64,000 bases of DNA from Eucalyptus grandis (Eukaryota; Streptophyta; Magnoliopsida; Myrtales; Myrtaceae): the NCBI RefSeq assembly GCF_016545825.1, contig NC_052614.1, forward strand, positions 992,001 through 1,056,000. Direction: 5' to 3'. Below are positions 33,477 through 45,048 of the stretch, piece after piece (position 1 is the stretch's first letter; every line of letters begins with the position of its first letter). The notes under the pieces are model-generated. The model had not been told where the DNA came from. It made no database searches and saw only the letters and a list, made by a program, of their open reading frames with translations. A program made the translations under genes and the position numbers.

Positions 33477-36400
33477 GATAATGGAAATTACATCATATTC
33501 GAGATATTCAAGCACTCAATTTTTGTCAACCTCCCATTATACTAAATAATTCACATAGTATTTAACCATACAATTCCTAAACAAATAGAACTTATTGCCA
33601 AGCACTCGGTGAAATGGCGCTTCAACCAATTCCTGCGGCCAAAAATTGGTTCTATGAAAGAAACACAACTTCCAAGATGTGTATGAAAGAAAATCCAAAT
33701 TGACCGAATCAACCCAAGTTGACCGAATCAACGTTCAAGTCAAAGTCCATGCATAAGAAATATCCAAGTCGACCGAATGCATGTTCCAGTCAAAGTCCAT
33801 GTTGGACTATCCAGTTTGAGAACAAAGACTCCAATATTCTGAAATTGCCGCCAGCTTCAACAAACTTCTATCCAAATACAAGGTCCAAGATTGACTTTCC
33901 ATTATTTATCGTCCTTTCAACCTAGAAAAAATTTCCGAGTTTATCTACATACTTTATTTGGGTTGGGATTCATATGATGGATTCAAACTCAAGACATATT
34001 TTAATACTAATTGTCTTAGTTTGAGCAACATGAAAATTGTACTCTTATGGCTGATTTATATGTATCCAAAACGTGATAGGTTGCAGTATAAATAAGATTG
34101 CTTGTCACTATACTCTGTTTTAACTGATTTACCATTTCTGAGATCCTAGATTGGGCTTGTAGGCTTTTTGTCTGGCATAGGATGCACAGAACTTTCATGT
34201 TAGATTGGTCTCTTAAATGTTTGCTGAATAGAAACCAACCCTTAGTTGAAATGATAAAACAATAAGCATATGTTCTCGTCATTTCTTTTGCACCTGTATT
34301 GACAAAAATAAAGGAAAAACATACATAAGATTATTGACATTTCCTACTGTTAATTTTACGGAAGTAGTTACAAGAGGGACTTATTGTAATTTTACACATC
34401 TTCAGAGTTCAAACAAGATTTCTCTCTTCATCCCTACAGCTAAAAAATCCTAAGAAGCTTCAAAGTTCCTGGTATGTTGCCACATATAAGCACCACGATA
34501 TTGGTCGGCATCTACATCACTTAAGGACCTCACATTTTCTTCCAAGTCAATAGGAATATCTTCTGATGTGTTTCGAACCGGTTCTTCTTGATGGGATATC
34601 ACTAACTGGCGAGAACTTCTCTTCAACAGGTTTATCAGCAACATCGTGTTGTTGCGAAGTGGTTGATTCTTTCTTCATATATTTACGGGATGCTATCGCA
34701 GCTGCAGCTGAAGTGATGCCTGTGATAAGGAAGAGACCACGGAAGCTGTATGAGTCAAGTCTGGCAACTTTTGCTGCAGAATCTTGATTTGTGTATAAAG
34801 AATGATTTTGAAACCAGTTTTGGCTTATCAAGTAGAGTTTTCCCTCTTCTCTCATTTTTGCTATTGCTGCAGAAATGTCAGGGACTAAAGGTGACCCCTT
34901 GGGAAAAGCCTGCATAAAAGGGCCTAAGAATCATTAATTGGATCGATCCCAATAAGTTCACTCAAATGTATAGAGAAAAAAGAAAGAGACTTACAAAACC
35001 AAATCCTTCGGTGCCGTAGAGTGAGGTCTCAACCGTGGTGTATTGATCAGAGTACTTGGAAAGAAAGAGCTTTACATAAGGAATTTCATCAATAATTGCT
35101 GAGATACCACCTTTTCGGCTTTCATCTCTCAGAGCATTTGCATAATCTTCCACCTTTCTCAAAGGGTAAGAAGAGTGCATTTTGAAGGGTAGATCGATCA
35201 GAAATTTCTGGTCAGCTGGACTGTTGAAAGGGAGAACGATAGATTCACCTTTGGGGATGGACTGAAGCTGATGAACTGTTAGAATTGAGCTCAGGTTCGC
35301 AGTGTAACTGGAAGTTAATATTAGAACTACAAACAGCCATATAATCACCACAACTTTGGACAAGTTGCTGATTAATTTTTCCCCTGCAAATCATGAGATT
35401 ACAATTTAGCTTCATACTATATCAAGTCACACCGTCATTGTACAGCAGGTGTAAATGTCTGAGAGATAATGGTCCACTTGAACATTGAAAACATATGGAG
35501 AGAGATCGTACTTTGTGCAAAAAATAGTGTCGAGAACGAAAACCACATTACTATCCCAATTTGTCGAGCTAATGGTCCCTTGAATTCATCGTTGTCATTG
35601 TGCTCAATTGTCCACACTACAAATCCAGTGAAGACAAAGAAAGCACCTATGACTAACCATAGATCCACTGTGAGAGGCTTAACAAATATCCACATGTTTG
35701 TGCTTTGTGATGTCTCGATAGGCACAATCATCGCTACTCCAGTTTCTGTGAAAGGCATTGTGAAGTCCACATACGACGATCTCTTTGCTGTGATGGTTAT
35801 ATCACCCACCGCTGCATCATATTGCTAGTACAAATTCCCAAGGACCCAAAAGAAATGGTAAGTAGATATCATAAACAAAGGATAGAAGCACACAAACACA
35901 TGCACTTGCAAATGTCATGTTTTGTTCAATGATTAAACTGTCACGTCTATGTACTTGGATGTGGTGTTTGTGTGGTGTCATTCATGCACGGAAGCAGAGC
36001 ATGTCATTTTGTGGTTGCATACTTGAAAAGCAGACAATCCTCAAGGTATACTAGGTTCATGTAAGATCACCTGACGGTAGACTTGGTATATCAGATTGTC
36101 ATAGTAGCTTCCACCCATCAATATGTTTGAATTTGTAAACGGGATGAAGTCCAAAATTACTCCATAGGGCAACATATCAATTGCAGCCTTGAACACATCT
36201 ATGCAAAAGCCTGTTACCGTTGTTGCATTTGTCACAGGATCAAGTTCCACTCCCACCAATTCTTTAAAACCTACTTTAATTGGAACTCCAATTCTCAATC
36301 TCTTCCCAGCCTTTGGCATAATCCGTTGAACTTTTGGTATGGCCAAGGATGATCCAGACCATCCAATAGAGCCCATGTCTCTCACAGAGGGTGATTGAGC

Positions 36401-36670
36401 AACAGTAGACCTATCTAGCTTCGTCGTTATCTCATTAAATTGGGTCCAAAATCCGATTCTCTTGACTCTTCCAAAAACATTCACTATTTCAAATGCTAGC
36501 GGTTGTTGCAGCTGTCCATTCTTAAGTTGAATTTCCCCACTCAAACCTGTGAACTTGGCACGTAGAATTGTGCGGACGAGATTGGATCCTGTTGGTCTCG
36601 GGGGAATGGCAGCCAGATGAGCAAACTTATTTGCAGAATCTTTCTTCTCTATAGAAGTTGTAGCACCTAA

Positions 36671-37108
36671 TGTAAGAATTATTGTGGCCCATATTATGTG
36701 ATTTATTATATGGTTTAATAATGATTGAAATGCTATAAATAATATTGGTTATGAGAAGGTACGACTCTAATAAAACGAAAGGGTATATCGCTTTGATGGA
36801 AGGCACCTTTTCAATGAACGTATAAATAGAGTCCGGTCCTCTCTCTACCCACATACGAACAACAATAACAGAAAAGAACGTATTCTCTCCTCCATCAATT
36901 GAATACATTAAGGTTTAGTGGGTTAAGGGAGAGAAATCGGATTTCTCCTTTTGGTTCGAGATCATTGGGTTTTCTACAACGATCATCATCAAGCGTAGCG
37001 TTATGGATAAAGGTTTGTCTGAATCTATTTGTGAAAATCATGAAGATCAAAGATCATTGATTTGTTATGAATTTCCGCATTAAGTTTTATATGAATTATA
37101 TTTTAACA
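36671..37108 (+). repeat. Copia-2 5' LTR (438 bp)
   Basis: Starts TGTAAGAATTATTG and ends TTTTAACA. It differs from the 3' LTR at five positions, two of them within the last eight bases. Confidence 0.95.
36821..36828 (+). promoter_or_regulatory. TATA box of the Copia-2 5' LTR
   Basis: TATAAATA followed by GAGTCC. The 3' LTR has the same box at 43215-43222. It is the likely promoter of the element's RNA and points away from the 5' part of gene D. Confidence 0.7.
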
Positions 37109-37110
37109 GT

Positions 37111-37122
37111 TGGTATCAGAGC
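37111..37122 (+). other. Copia-2 primer-binding site (initiator Met tRNA)
   Basis: TGGTATCAGAGC lies two bases after the 5' LTR. It is identical to the site in Copia-1. Confidence 0.92.
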
Positions 37123-38621
37123 ATTTGGTTTATGATCTCATGATTTTTCCGTTTAAAGAAATATTATGATTTATGCATGATAATTTGTTGAATGATCATG
37201 TTCGTAGCATTTGTTGTTGTTGAAATGTTTTAGAAGGTTCTGTTAAAGAAAATCCGAATGATGGAACGTTTTTCATGGACTAAAATGGTGAAGAAAAGTT
37301 ACTGTACACGAGTGGAAAAGGATGAAAAATGGAAAAATTCGGAATTTTGAGGGCAAGTAAGAAACTCACCGGTTCCGGGGAAAATCCGGCAACCCACCGC
37401 TAGATTTCGGACCCATACCGTCGCACTGCCATGAGGAACATTAGCCATGAGTTTTTCCGGTATATTGGTGTTCGCCGGAGGCTAATCAAGCGGCGGAAGC
37501 GGCGGTGGTGGAGGTTTTGTGTTCTGAAACTTTGGTTTGATTTGGGGCCAATTTCTTGGTCATTTTCGCCGAAACTTGGACCCATGTGATCTTGCCGGCA
37601 TACTCAAGAAAACCCATTATTTTATTTGTGTCTGGGATGGGCTACCGGAGAAGAAACGGCCGGCGAAACCGCGGCGGAACGGCGAAAAACGGCGAAGAAT
37701 CGCGTCTGTGCACGAGGAAGAAGGCCCGTGGGCTCCACGCGCGCGCTGCGGTTGTAGGCGCGTGGAACCCACGCACCACGCGCCTTCATGCGCGCGGGGC
37801 TTCCCGCGCGGTTGCAAGCGCGTGCAACGCACGCACCCGCGCGTTGGACGCGCGCGTGCGAGGCACGCGCCTGATGTCCCCGCGCGGCCTTATTTACGTT
37901 TTTGCCCTTATGCCATTTTTAAAATTCCAATTTTGTCTTCTCGCAATTTATTTATTGTTATGCCCCTGTTTAATTAATAATTACAATTCTGCCATTGCTG
38001 ATTATTTACCATTTTGCCCTTGGATATTAAATTTATGATTCTGCCCTTATGAAATTATGATTTTACGATTTTGCCCTTATGCTTTGATTAAGTTTTGTCT
38101 TTGTGTGCAAATTTGGTAAATATTTGTATTTTACAATGTTAAAAAAAAAATTCATATTATGAAAGGTTTGTTAGTCACCAAAGTGGCCGAACCTTGAAGT
38201 TTTTTGAATTTTTGATATTGTAAATTATTTTATTCAATTACCCATGATTAATTGATGCTATGTATGAAATTGATATGTTTTATATTATTATTGGAGTTAT
38301 GGGTATATTGAAGTTCATTTATTATAAGAACTTAGGGATTAACCTGGGTTAATTATTTTCTTATAATTCATGAACATGATGGTTGATAATTAATATGACT
38401 TATTAAATTTGTTTGTATAACCAAAGATAACAAATAAATTTTAATAAGATATATTTACAATTATCAAATAAAATTTATTAGCATCGTTATGGTTTATATA
38501 TATTTGTATATCATAGGATCGCCCAAAGGAGAACTATGATGTGCATGTGTAGTTTAGTTTGAATCTGATTAGGTGATATTCTCAAAGCATTAATGTATGA
38601 GTATTTTCTTACACATTTGCA
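37123..38621 (+). other. Copia-2 leader with a CpG-rich core
   Basis: The leader is about 1.5 kb. Positions 37380-37890 are strongly GC- and CpG-rich, with many CGCGCG and CGGCG runs, and open in several frames on both strands without protein-like content. From 37900 to 38090 the phrase TTTTGCCCTTATG and variants recur about six times in AT-rich DNA. A polypyrimidine-AG (ACACATTTGCAG) at about 38610-38621 precedes the gag frame, which then has no early ATG. Gag translation might therefore depend on a spliced start, possibly the ATG at 37002 in the LTR, which is followed by AAAG/GTTTGT. Confidence 0.6.
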
Positions 38622-39500
38622 GTATCTGTACCTGTTTCACTCCATTCGCACGCCTCATCTGTTCCCTTATTCAATGGGGTAAATTTTCCTGATTGGAGTG
38701 AACAAGTCCAGTTTCACTTAGGTGTCATGGATCTTGATTTAGCACTTCAAGCTAAGAAACCAGCTGCTATTACTGATGAAAGTAGCAATGATGAAAAGTC
38801 TTTCCATAAAGCTTGGGAAAGATCGAACAGACTGAGCTTAATATTCATGCGAATGACAGTTGCAAACAACTTAAAGACTTCTCTTCCCAAGACTAACAAT
38901 GCTAAGGAATTTATGAAATTTGTGGAAGAGCGTTCTCAAACTGCTGATAAGTCACTTGCCGGTACACTGATGAGCACACTGACCACCATGAAACATGATG
39001 GTTCGCGTACCATGCATGAGCATATACTTGAGATGACTAATTTAGCAGCAAAGTTAAGGACTTTGGGAATGAATGTGGATGAGTACTTTTAGTACAATTT
39101 ATACTTAATTCCTTACCTCATGAGCAATATGGGCCATTTCAAATGAATTACAACACTATAAAGGATAAGTTGAATGTAAACGAATTGACCAAAGATGCTA
39201 GTTCAAGAGGAAATAAGGATAAAGAATCAAAAGGCTCATTCTGTTCATCTCTCAAGTCATCAAGAAGTTCGAAAGAATTTTAAGAGGAAAGGTGGAAGGA
39301 GCAAGAAGAAAGGACTACACGTCCCGAATGACTCTTCAAAGGCTTCTCAAATCCACAAGAAGGAACACAATCTTATTAAGTGTCATTTTTGCAACAAAAT
39401 TGGACACCTGAAGAAAGATTGTCTAAAATGTAAGGCTTGGTTCGAAAAGAAAGGTAAGCCTTGTGCTTTAGTATGTTTTGAATCAAACTTTACTGAAGTT
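38622..39500 (+). pseudogene. Copia-2 gag remnant
   Basis: A UBN2-type gag frame is readable from about 38622 (FNGVNFPDWSEQVQF, MDLDLALQ). The CCHC knuckle CHFCNKIGHLKKDC lies near 39380-39425. Frame is lost by a missing base at about 39090 and an extra base at about 39193. The true start is uncertain because the first ATG in frame (38727) is internal to the conserved domain. Confidence 0.82.
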
Positions 39501-41100
39501 CCTTATAATACTTGGTGGATTGATTCTGGTGCCACCACTCATGTGTCAAATACGATGTAGGGATTTCTTACGATCCAAACTATAAAGCCAAATGAAAGTT
39601 ATGTGATTACGGGGAACAGAGACAAAGCTCCAGTTGAAGGCATTGGCACTTATCGTTTGATCTTAGATACTGGGCATTATTTGGATTTGTTTCAACCCTT
39701 TATGTACCTACATTTTCTCGCAATTTAGTTTCTTTGCCAAGACTTGATGTGGCGGGATTTTATTGTAAGTTTGGATCTGAATCTTTCAGTCTATTTAAGA
39801 GTGATACTCTTATTGAAACTGGAACTTTATGTGATGGTCTCTACAAATTTAGACTTGATAATACTTTTGTTGAGACATTAATGACCTTACATCATAATGT
39901 TGGCACTAAACGAAGTTTGGTGAATGAAAATTCTGCTTACTTGTGGCATAAACGTCTGGGTCATATATCCAAAGAAAGAATGCAAAGATTAGTGAAGAAT
40001 GAAATTTTTCCAAATTTGGATTTTACTGACCTTGGAGTGTGTATTGATTGTATTAAAGGTAAACAAACAAAGCACACTAAGAAAGGTGCCACAAGAAGCA
40101 CAGAGCTTCTTGAGATTATACATACTGACATATGTGGTCCTTTCGATGTTCCATCTTTTAGTAAGGAAAGCTATTTCATAACCTTTATTGATGATTTTTC
40201 ACGTTATGGTTACATTTATCTATTGCATGATAAGTCTCAATCATTAAATGCACTTGAAGTGTATATTAAAGAGGTTGAGAGGCAATTAGATAGAAATGTG
40301 AAAATAGTAAGATCGGATAGAGGTGGTGAATATTATGGAAAGTATGATGAATCAGGACAATGTCCAGGTCCATTTGCTAAATTCCTTGAAAAACATGGCA
40401 TTTGTGCTCAATACACAATGCCAGGTACACCACAACAAAATGGTGTAGCAGAAAAGCGTAACCGTACTTTAATGGAAATGGTTAGGAGTATGATGAGTCA
40501 TTCATCTTTACCCTTGTCTTTGTGGATGTATGCTTTAAAAACTTCTATGTACTTATTAAATAGGGTTCCTAGTAAGGTAGTTCTAAAGACTCCATTTGAA
40601 CTGTGGACGGGAAGGAAACCTAGTTTACGACACCTGCATGTTTGGGGTTGTCAAGCAGAAGTAAGAATTTACAATCCACATGAAAGGAAATTGGATTCAA
40701 GAACGACCAGTGGTTATTTCATTGGTTATGTAGAGAAATCCAAAGGGTATAAATTTTATTGTCCTAATCATAGTTCAAGAATTGTTGAATCTGGAAATGC
40801 TAGGTTCATTGAGAATGGTAACATCAATGGGAGTGAAAGAATGCGTGATGCTTGCATTCAAGAAGTAAGGGTAGAAGTTCCTATGCCTAAAGCTTCTAAA
40901 GTTGTTGTTTTTGATATTGTAGTACAATTTAATAATAATCGAGAACAACAAACACTCAATAATGGAGATGTCAATAATGAACCTCCAATAGCCGAGTTAC
41001 AAGAAATAACATTAAGGAGATCTCAAAGAGAAAAGAGGTCGGCTATTTCTGATGACTATATGGTTTATCTACAAGAGTCAGAAATTGACTTAGGAATTGG
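39501..41100 (+). pseudogene. Copia-2 protease and integrase remnant
   Basis: The protease site is intact (WWIDSGATTHVS). A TAG at 39558-39560 and a frameshift near 39690 follow. Integrase is open from 39734, with the zinc finger (WHKRLGH...CIDC), catalytic HTDICGP and SDRGGEYY, and the glutamate in VAEKRNRT. The linker to RT is rich in asparagine and glutamate. Confidence 0.86.
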
Positions 41101-42676
41101 AAATGATCCAGATTCATTTTCCCAAGCCATGGAATGTGAAGATTCTAATGAATGGTTTAATGCCATGGAAGAAGAGTTAAAATCCATGCATCAAAATCAA
41201 GTTTGGGATATTGTTGAATTGCCTAAAGGATGTAAGAAGGTCGGGTGTAAATGGGTCTTTAAGACCAAGCGCGACTCAAAAGGCAATATTGAACGACATA
41301 AAGCCAGACTTGTTGCAAAGGGTTTTACTCAGAAAGAAGGCATTGACTATAAAGAGACATTTTCACCGGTCTCTAAAAAGGACTCACTTAGAATCATCAT
41401 GGCTTTGGTGGCTCATTATGATTTGGAGTTACACCAAATGGATGTAAAAACCGCATTTCTTAATGGGAATTTAGAGGAAGAGGTTTATATGGACCAACCC
41501 GAAGGCTTTTCAGTTAAAGGAAATGAACACATGGTATGTAAATTAAAGAAGTCAATATATGGACTTAAACAAGCTTCCCGACAATGATATCTTAAGTTTA
41601 ACGATACCATAACTTCATTTGGATTTAAGGAAAACACCGTTGATCGGTGTATATATATGAAGATTAGTGGGAGCAAGTTTATTTTTCTAGTTCGTATGTT
41701 GATGATATTTTGCTTGCTGCTAATGATCTTGGTTTGTTACATGAAACCAAGAAATTTCTCTCTAAGAATTTTGAAATGAAGGATATGGGAGAGGCAACAT
41801 ATGTGATAGGAATAGAAATATTCCGTGATAGATCACAAGGATTATTAGGATTGTCTCAGAAAGCCTACATTGAAAATTTTTTAGAGAGATTTAATATGAG
41901 TAAATGTTCAGCGGGAATAGTTCCAATTCAGAAAGGTGATAAATTTAGCCTTATGCAATGTCCAAAAAGTGAATTGGAACGAGAACAAATGAATAATATT
42001 CCTTATGCATCTATTGTGGGAAGCTTAATGTATGCACAAACTTGCACCAGACCAGACATCAGTTTTGCTGTCGGAATGCTAGGTAGGTATCAAAGTAATC
42101 CTGGAATGGATCATTGGAAAGCTACAAAGAAAGTTCTTAGATACTTGCAAGGAACGAAGAATCATATGCTCACTTATAAAAGATCTGATCATCTCGAGGT
42201 GATTGGATATTCAGATTCAGACTTAGCCGGATGTGCCGATACAAGAAAATCAACATTTGGTTACTTGTTTCTTCTGGCTGGAGGGGCAATTTCATGGAAG
42301 AGTGCGAAGCGAGTCGGTTATTGCTGCATCCACTATGGAAGCTGAATTTGTGGCATGCTTTGAGGCCACAATTCATGGATTATGGCTGCGGAATTTTATT
42401 TCAGGGCTTGTGATCGTCGACAGTATTGCCAAGCCGCTGAAAATCTATTGTGATAACTCTGCATCAGTTTTCTTCTCTAAGAACGATAAGTATTCTAAGG
42501 GTGCTAAGCATATGGAGATTAAATACTTATCTGTCAAAGAAGAAGTTCAGAAACAAAGAGTGTCAATTGAGCACATTAGCACCAATCTTATGATAGCAGA
42601 TCCCTTAACAAAAGGATTGCTGCCCAAAACATTTAATGAGCATGTTGAAAGGATGGGCATTATTGGACGTCATTAA
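41101..42676 (+). pseudogene. Copia-2 reverse transcriptase and RNase H remnant
   Basis: RT motifs are [43 protein letters not shown] and YVDD at 41695-41706. RNase H has YSDSDLAGCAD, STMEAEFVA and YCDNSAS. Lesions are TGA at 41585-41587 in place of the expected tryptophan, a missing base near 41693 and a frameshift near 42305. The stop is TAA at the end of the feature. Confidence 0.86.
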
Positions 42677-43053
42677 TGTTTGTATTATGATTGTATTAAG
42701 TTTATGTATTTGACACTTTGAGCTCACTTACATGTTTCTGATATTTCCTGTTTTCTATTTAGTATACATTATGGAAATAGATGAATGTTAAACAGGATAG
42801 TTTCTAAAGAAACATTATGGTTAGACTATTACTTGTACTTCTCATTTATGGATCATGTTAAGTAAAGTGCTATAGTTGTAGTACATAGAAGGGACTATGT
42901 CGATTAATGACATATAACCGCTATGACTCGCATTAGTTTTCTTTACTTAATTGTGATTATTATGTGATTGCCAATTTAATGAAATTTTATAGCATAATCT
43001 TATTGTGCACATTATAGTCTTCATTAAACCATGAAAGGAGAATCATATGGGCC

Positions 43054-43064
43054 AAGTGGGAGAA
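43054..43064 (+). other. Copia-2 polypurine tract
   Basis: AAGTGGGAGAA lies directly before the 3' LTR. It shares AAGTGGGAGA with Copia-1. Confidence 0.82.
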
Positions 43065-43502
43065 TGTAAGAATTATTGTGGCCCATATTATGTGATTTAT
43101 TATATGGTTTAATAATGATTGAAATGCTATAAATAATATTGGTTATGAGAAGGTACGACTCTAATAAAACGAAAGGGTATATCGCTTTGATGGAAGGCAC
43201 CTTTTCAAAGAACATATAAATAGAGTCCGGTCCTCTCTCCACCCACATACGAACAACAATAACAGAAAAGAACGTATTCTCTCCTCCATCAATTGAATAC
43301 ATTAAGGTTTAGTGGGTTAAGGGAGAGAAATCGGATTTCTCCTTTTGGTTCGAGATCATTGGGTTTTCTACAACGATCATCATCAAGCGTAGCGTTATGG
43401 ATAAAGGTTTGTCTGAATCTATTTGTGAAAATCATGAAGATCAAAGATCATTGATTTGTTATGAATTTCCGCATTAAGTTTTATATGAATTATATACTAA
43501 CA
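43065..43502 (+). repeat. Copia-2 3' LTR (438 bp)
   Basis: Ends TACTAACA and is followed by the CCTAA duplication and the rest of GLR D exon 2. Confidence 0.95.
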
Positions 43503-45048
43503 CCTAAATGATGTGCTGCTGTGGCTAAAGCCCAGACAGAATCATAAGCCCATAAGCAATACACATTTACTTCAGGAATTTGATGATGCTGGTTTGTGAA
43601 AAAGCTGTTCCTCCACTTCAGCGAGAAGTTATGAAGCCGCTTTGAGGGTGGAATATAAGGTCTAATTCCAATGACTCCTTGCATCGAGTCTAAAGCCGAC
43701 TGATCCATCACAGACAGCTCGTTTGCTATCCCATCAGTCACAATCCAACCATAGCCTGTACTCATCATTCCCAACTCATTAACCTTAATAAAAAACCGAG
43801 ATGCGAGGGAAGGAGACATGTGGATGATGAATATATTGGCAGACAGAGCCATCAGTCTATAAAGTTGGGCTTCTACATATATGTCCCTGGCTTGTGGTGG
43901 AATGACGGTTCGATGCGCTACACGAGCATTGCCTTCATGTAATGCGAGAAGAAGATCGGGTATGATTCCATTTCCATAGGAACTGTCCTCATGTATTATG
44001 ACCAATTCTCTCCACCCGAATTTTTGAACTAGAGCAGCAATGGCTCCAACCTGGGAGTTATCATTAGTAGTCATTCGGATGAAGTTTGGATTTTTCTCTC
44101 TGGACAAGGATGGGCAACTGGCAGAAAAGGAGATGATAGGCACTCTATCTCCCAGTTCTCCCAGAAGCTCGGCTTCTTCAGATGTTTGCGGGCCTATAAG
44201 TGCCTCAACTTGTTCATTCTCCAAAAGCTCCACAGCTGCTCCAAATGGCAATAAACAGATCAAATCTAATCACAAGTAGTAGATGGCAAGTCTTCTCTCA
44301 TTTAGCTGAGCGCCTAATCACAAAATGAATATATCGCTGGCTCATACAGACCGCTAGTTGCTTCTTTACACACGAATATGTGATCGTGAACCTCGTCATG
44401 TTTTTCAGCACTGGACTGGTTTTATTTAACGGCAGAATGAGAGTACAATATGCACTGTGTGGCTAGAGCGTGGATACGTACAAAGAATGAGGGGCAGAGA
44501 ATCGATGAGAACTCACCTGAAGATAGAGCTTTAAGAGGCTGTCCCATGGAATTCCTAGGATGCAGAATCAACTTCAGGGGATGGTTATTTTGCGAGGGCG
44601 TAGCATTCAAGTCAGAGATGGCCATGGTCATGCATTTTTGGGCCATCTCCCCAACTGGCGACTCCATATCAAGAATCACTCCGACATGCATATGATGATC
44701 AGGGTGACGGATGTTTTTAGCCATCGACCAATCGATGGAGTTGAAGGCAGATAACAACGCCAACAAAAAGAAGATGCGCGCCAACCTCTCCAACTCCATC
44801 GTCAGCTGCATGGTTCCACCAAGATTGGAGCCTAATATCTCCAACGAGCGTTCTTCATAACGGTGACGATAATCGTGTTTTTTCAAAGTCGTCTTGCGTC
44901 TCTGGCGAGTATTCTTCGAAATATCTGAAGCCAAACGGGAAAGAGTCGAAAAATATCTTCAAGGTCTCAGCTTCTCGGCAAATAGAGGTATGGTCAGAGT
45001 CGTGTTTGCACCGGAATCGGTGTGAGGATGGGCGAATCTATGGTATCC

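Larger units (their letters stand above)
29453..34546. other. Intergenic region between GLR C and GLR D
   Basis: No host gene is seen. The region is a close copy of 57580-62709. About 29453-30130 is the GLR 5' flank. About 30612-31320 is an AT-rich degenerate array in which TTACCAAC and TTTGAGTGACTTA phrases recur. A 1-kb LTR-like insertion occupies 32492-33476. About 33540-34546 is the conserved 3' flank of D. The A-B spacer lacks the AT-rich array and the LTR-like insertion. Confidence 0.75.
36671..43502 (+). mobile_element. Copia-2, full-length but broken Ty1/Copia element inside GLR D
   Basis: Both LTRs are 438 bp, TGTAAG...TAACA, and I count five differences between them. The flanking duplication is CCTAA (36666-36670 and 43503-43507). 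Internal order is primer site, leader, gag, protease, integrase, RT, RNase H and polypurine tract. The paralogous exons in B, C, E and F lack the insertion, so it came after the duplications. Despite its young LTRs, gag-pol has several stops and frameshifts. It is oriented opposite to gene D. Confidence 0.95.
34547..44811 (-). pseudogene. GLR gene D, exon 2 split by Copia-2
   Basis: Exons are 44517-44811, 36071-44235 (carrying Copia-2), 35512-35824, 34995-35383 and 34547-34909. The start is the ATG at 44811 (MQLTMELERLARIFF). Removing the retrotransposon and one copy of the CCTAA duplication leaves an exon 2 of 1328 nt, in frame, and an 895-residue frame with no other break that I can see. 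The channel core is normal: ANIS-type S1 ([10 protein letters not shown]), M1, pore (MWFSFSTLFFAQ), M3 ([12 protein letters not shown]) and M4. The 6.8-kb insertion falls in the amino-terminal domain, after ...AHHLG, so a full receptor is not expected. The two halves could still be transcribed separately. Exon 5 is nearly identical to that of G. Confidence 0.88.

Noticed and set aside
35469..35828. Plus-strand open frames opposite the GLR exons (also at 4234, 26752, 50488, 55035 and 63632)
   Set aside because: They mirror exon 3 of each GLR in the antisense direction, and their similarity follows from the coding strand.
37537..38038. Open frames of 146 and 160 codons in the Copia-2 leader
   Set aside because: Low-complexity arginine- and alanine-rich readings of a CpG-rich non-coding leader, with no similarity to gag or host proteins.
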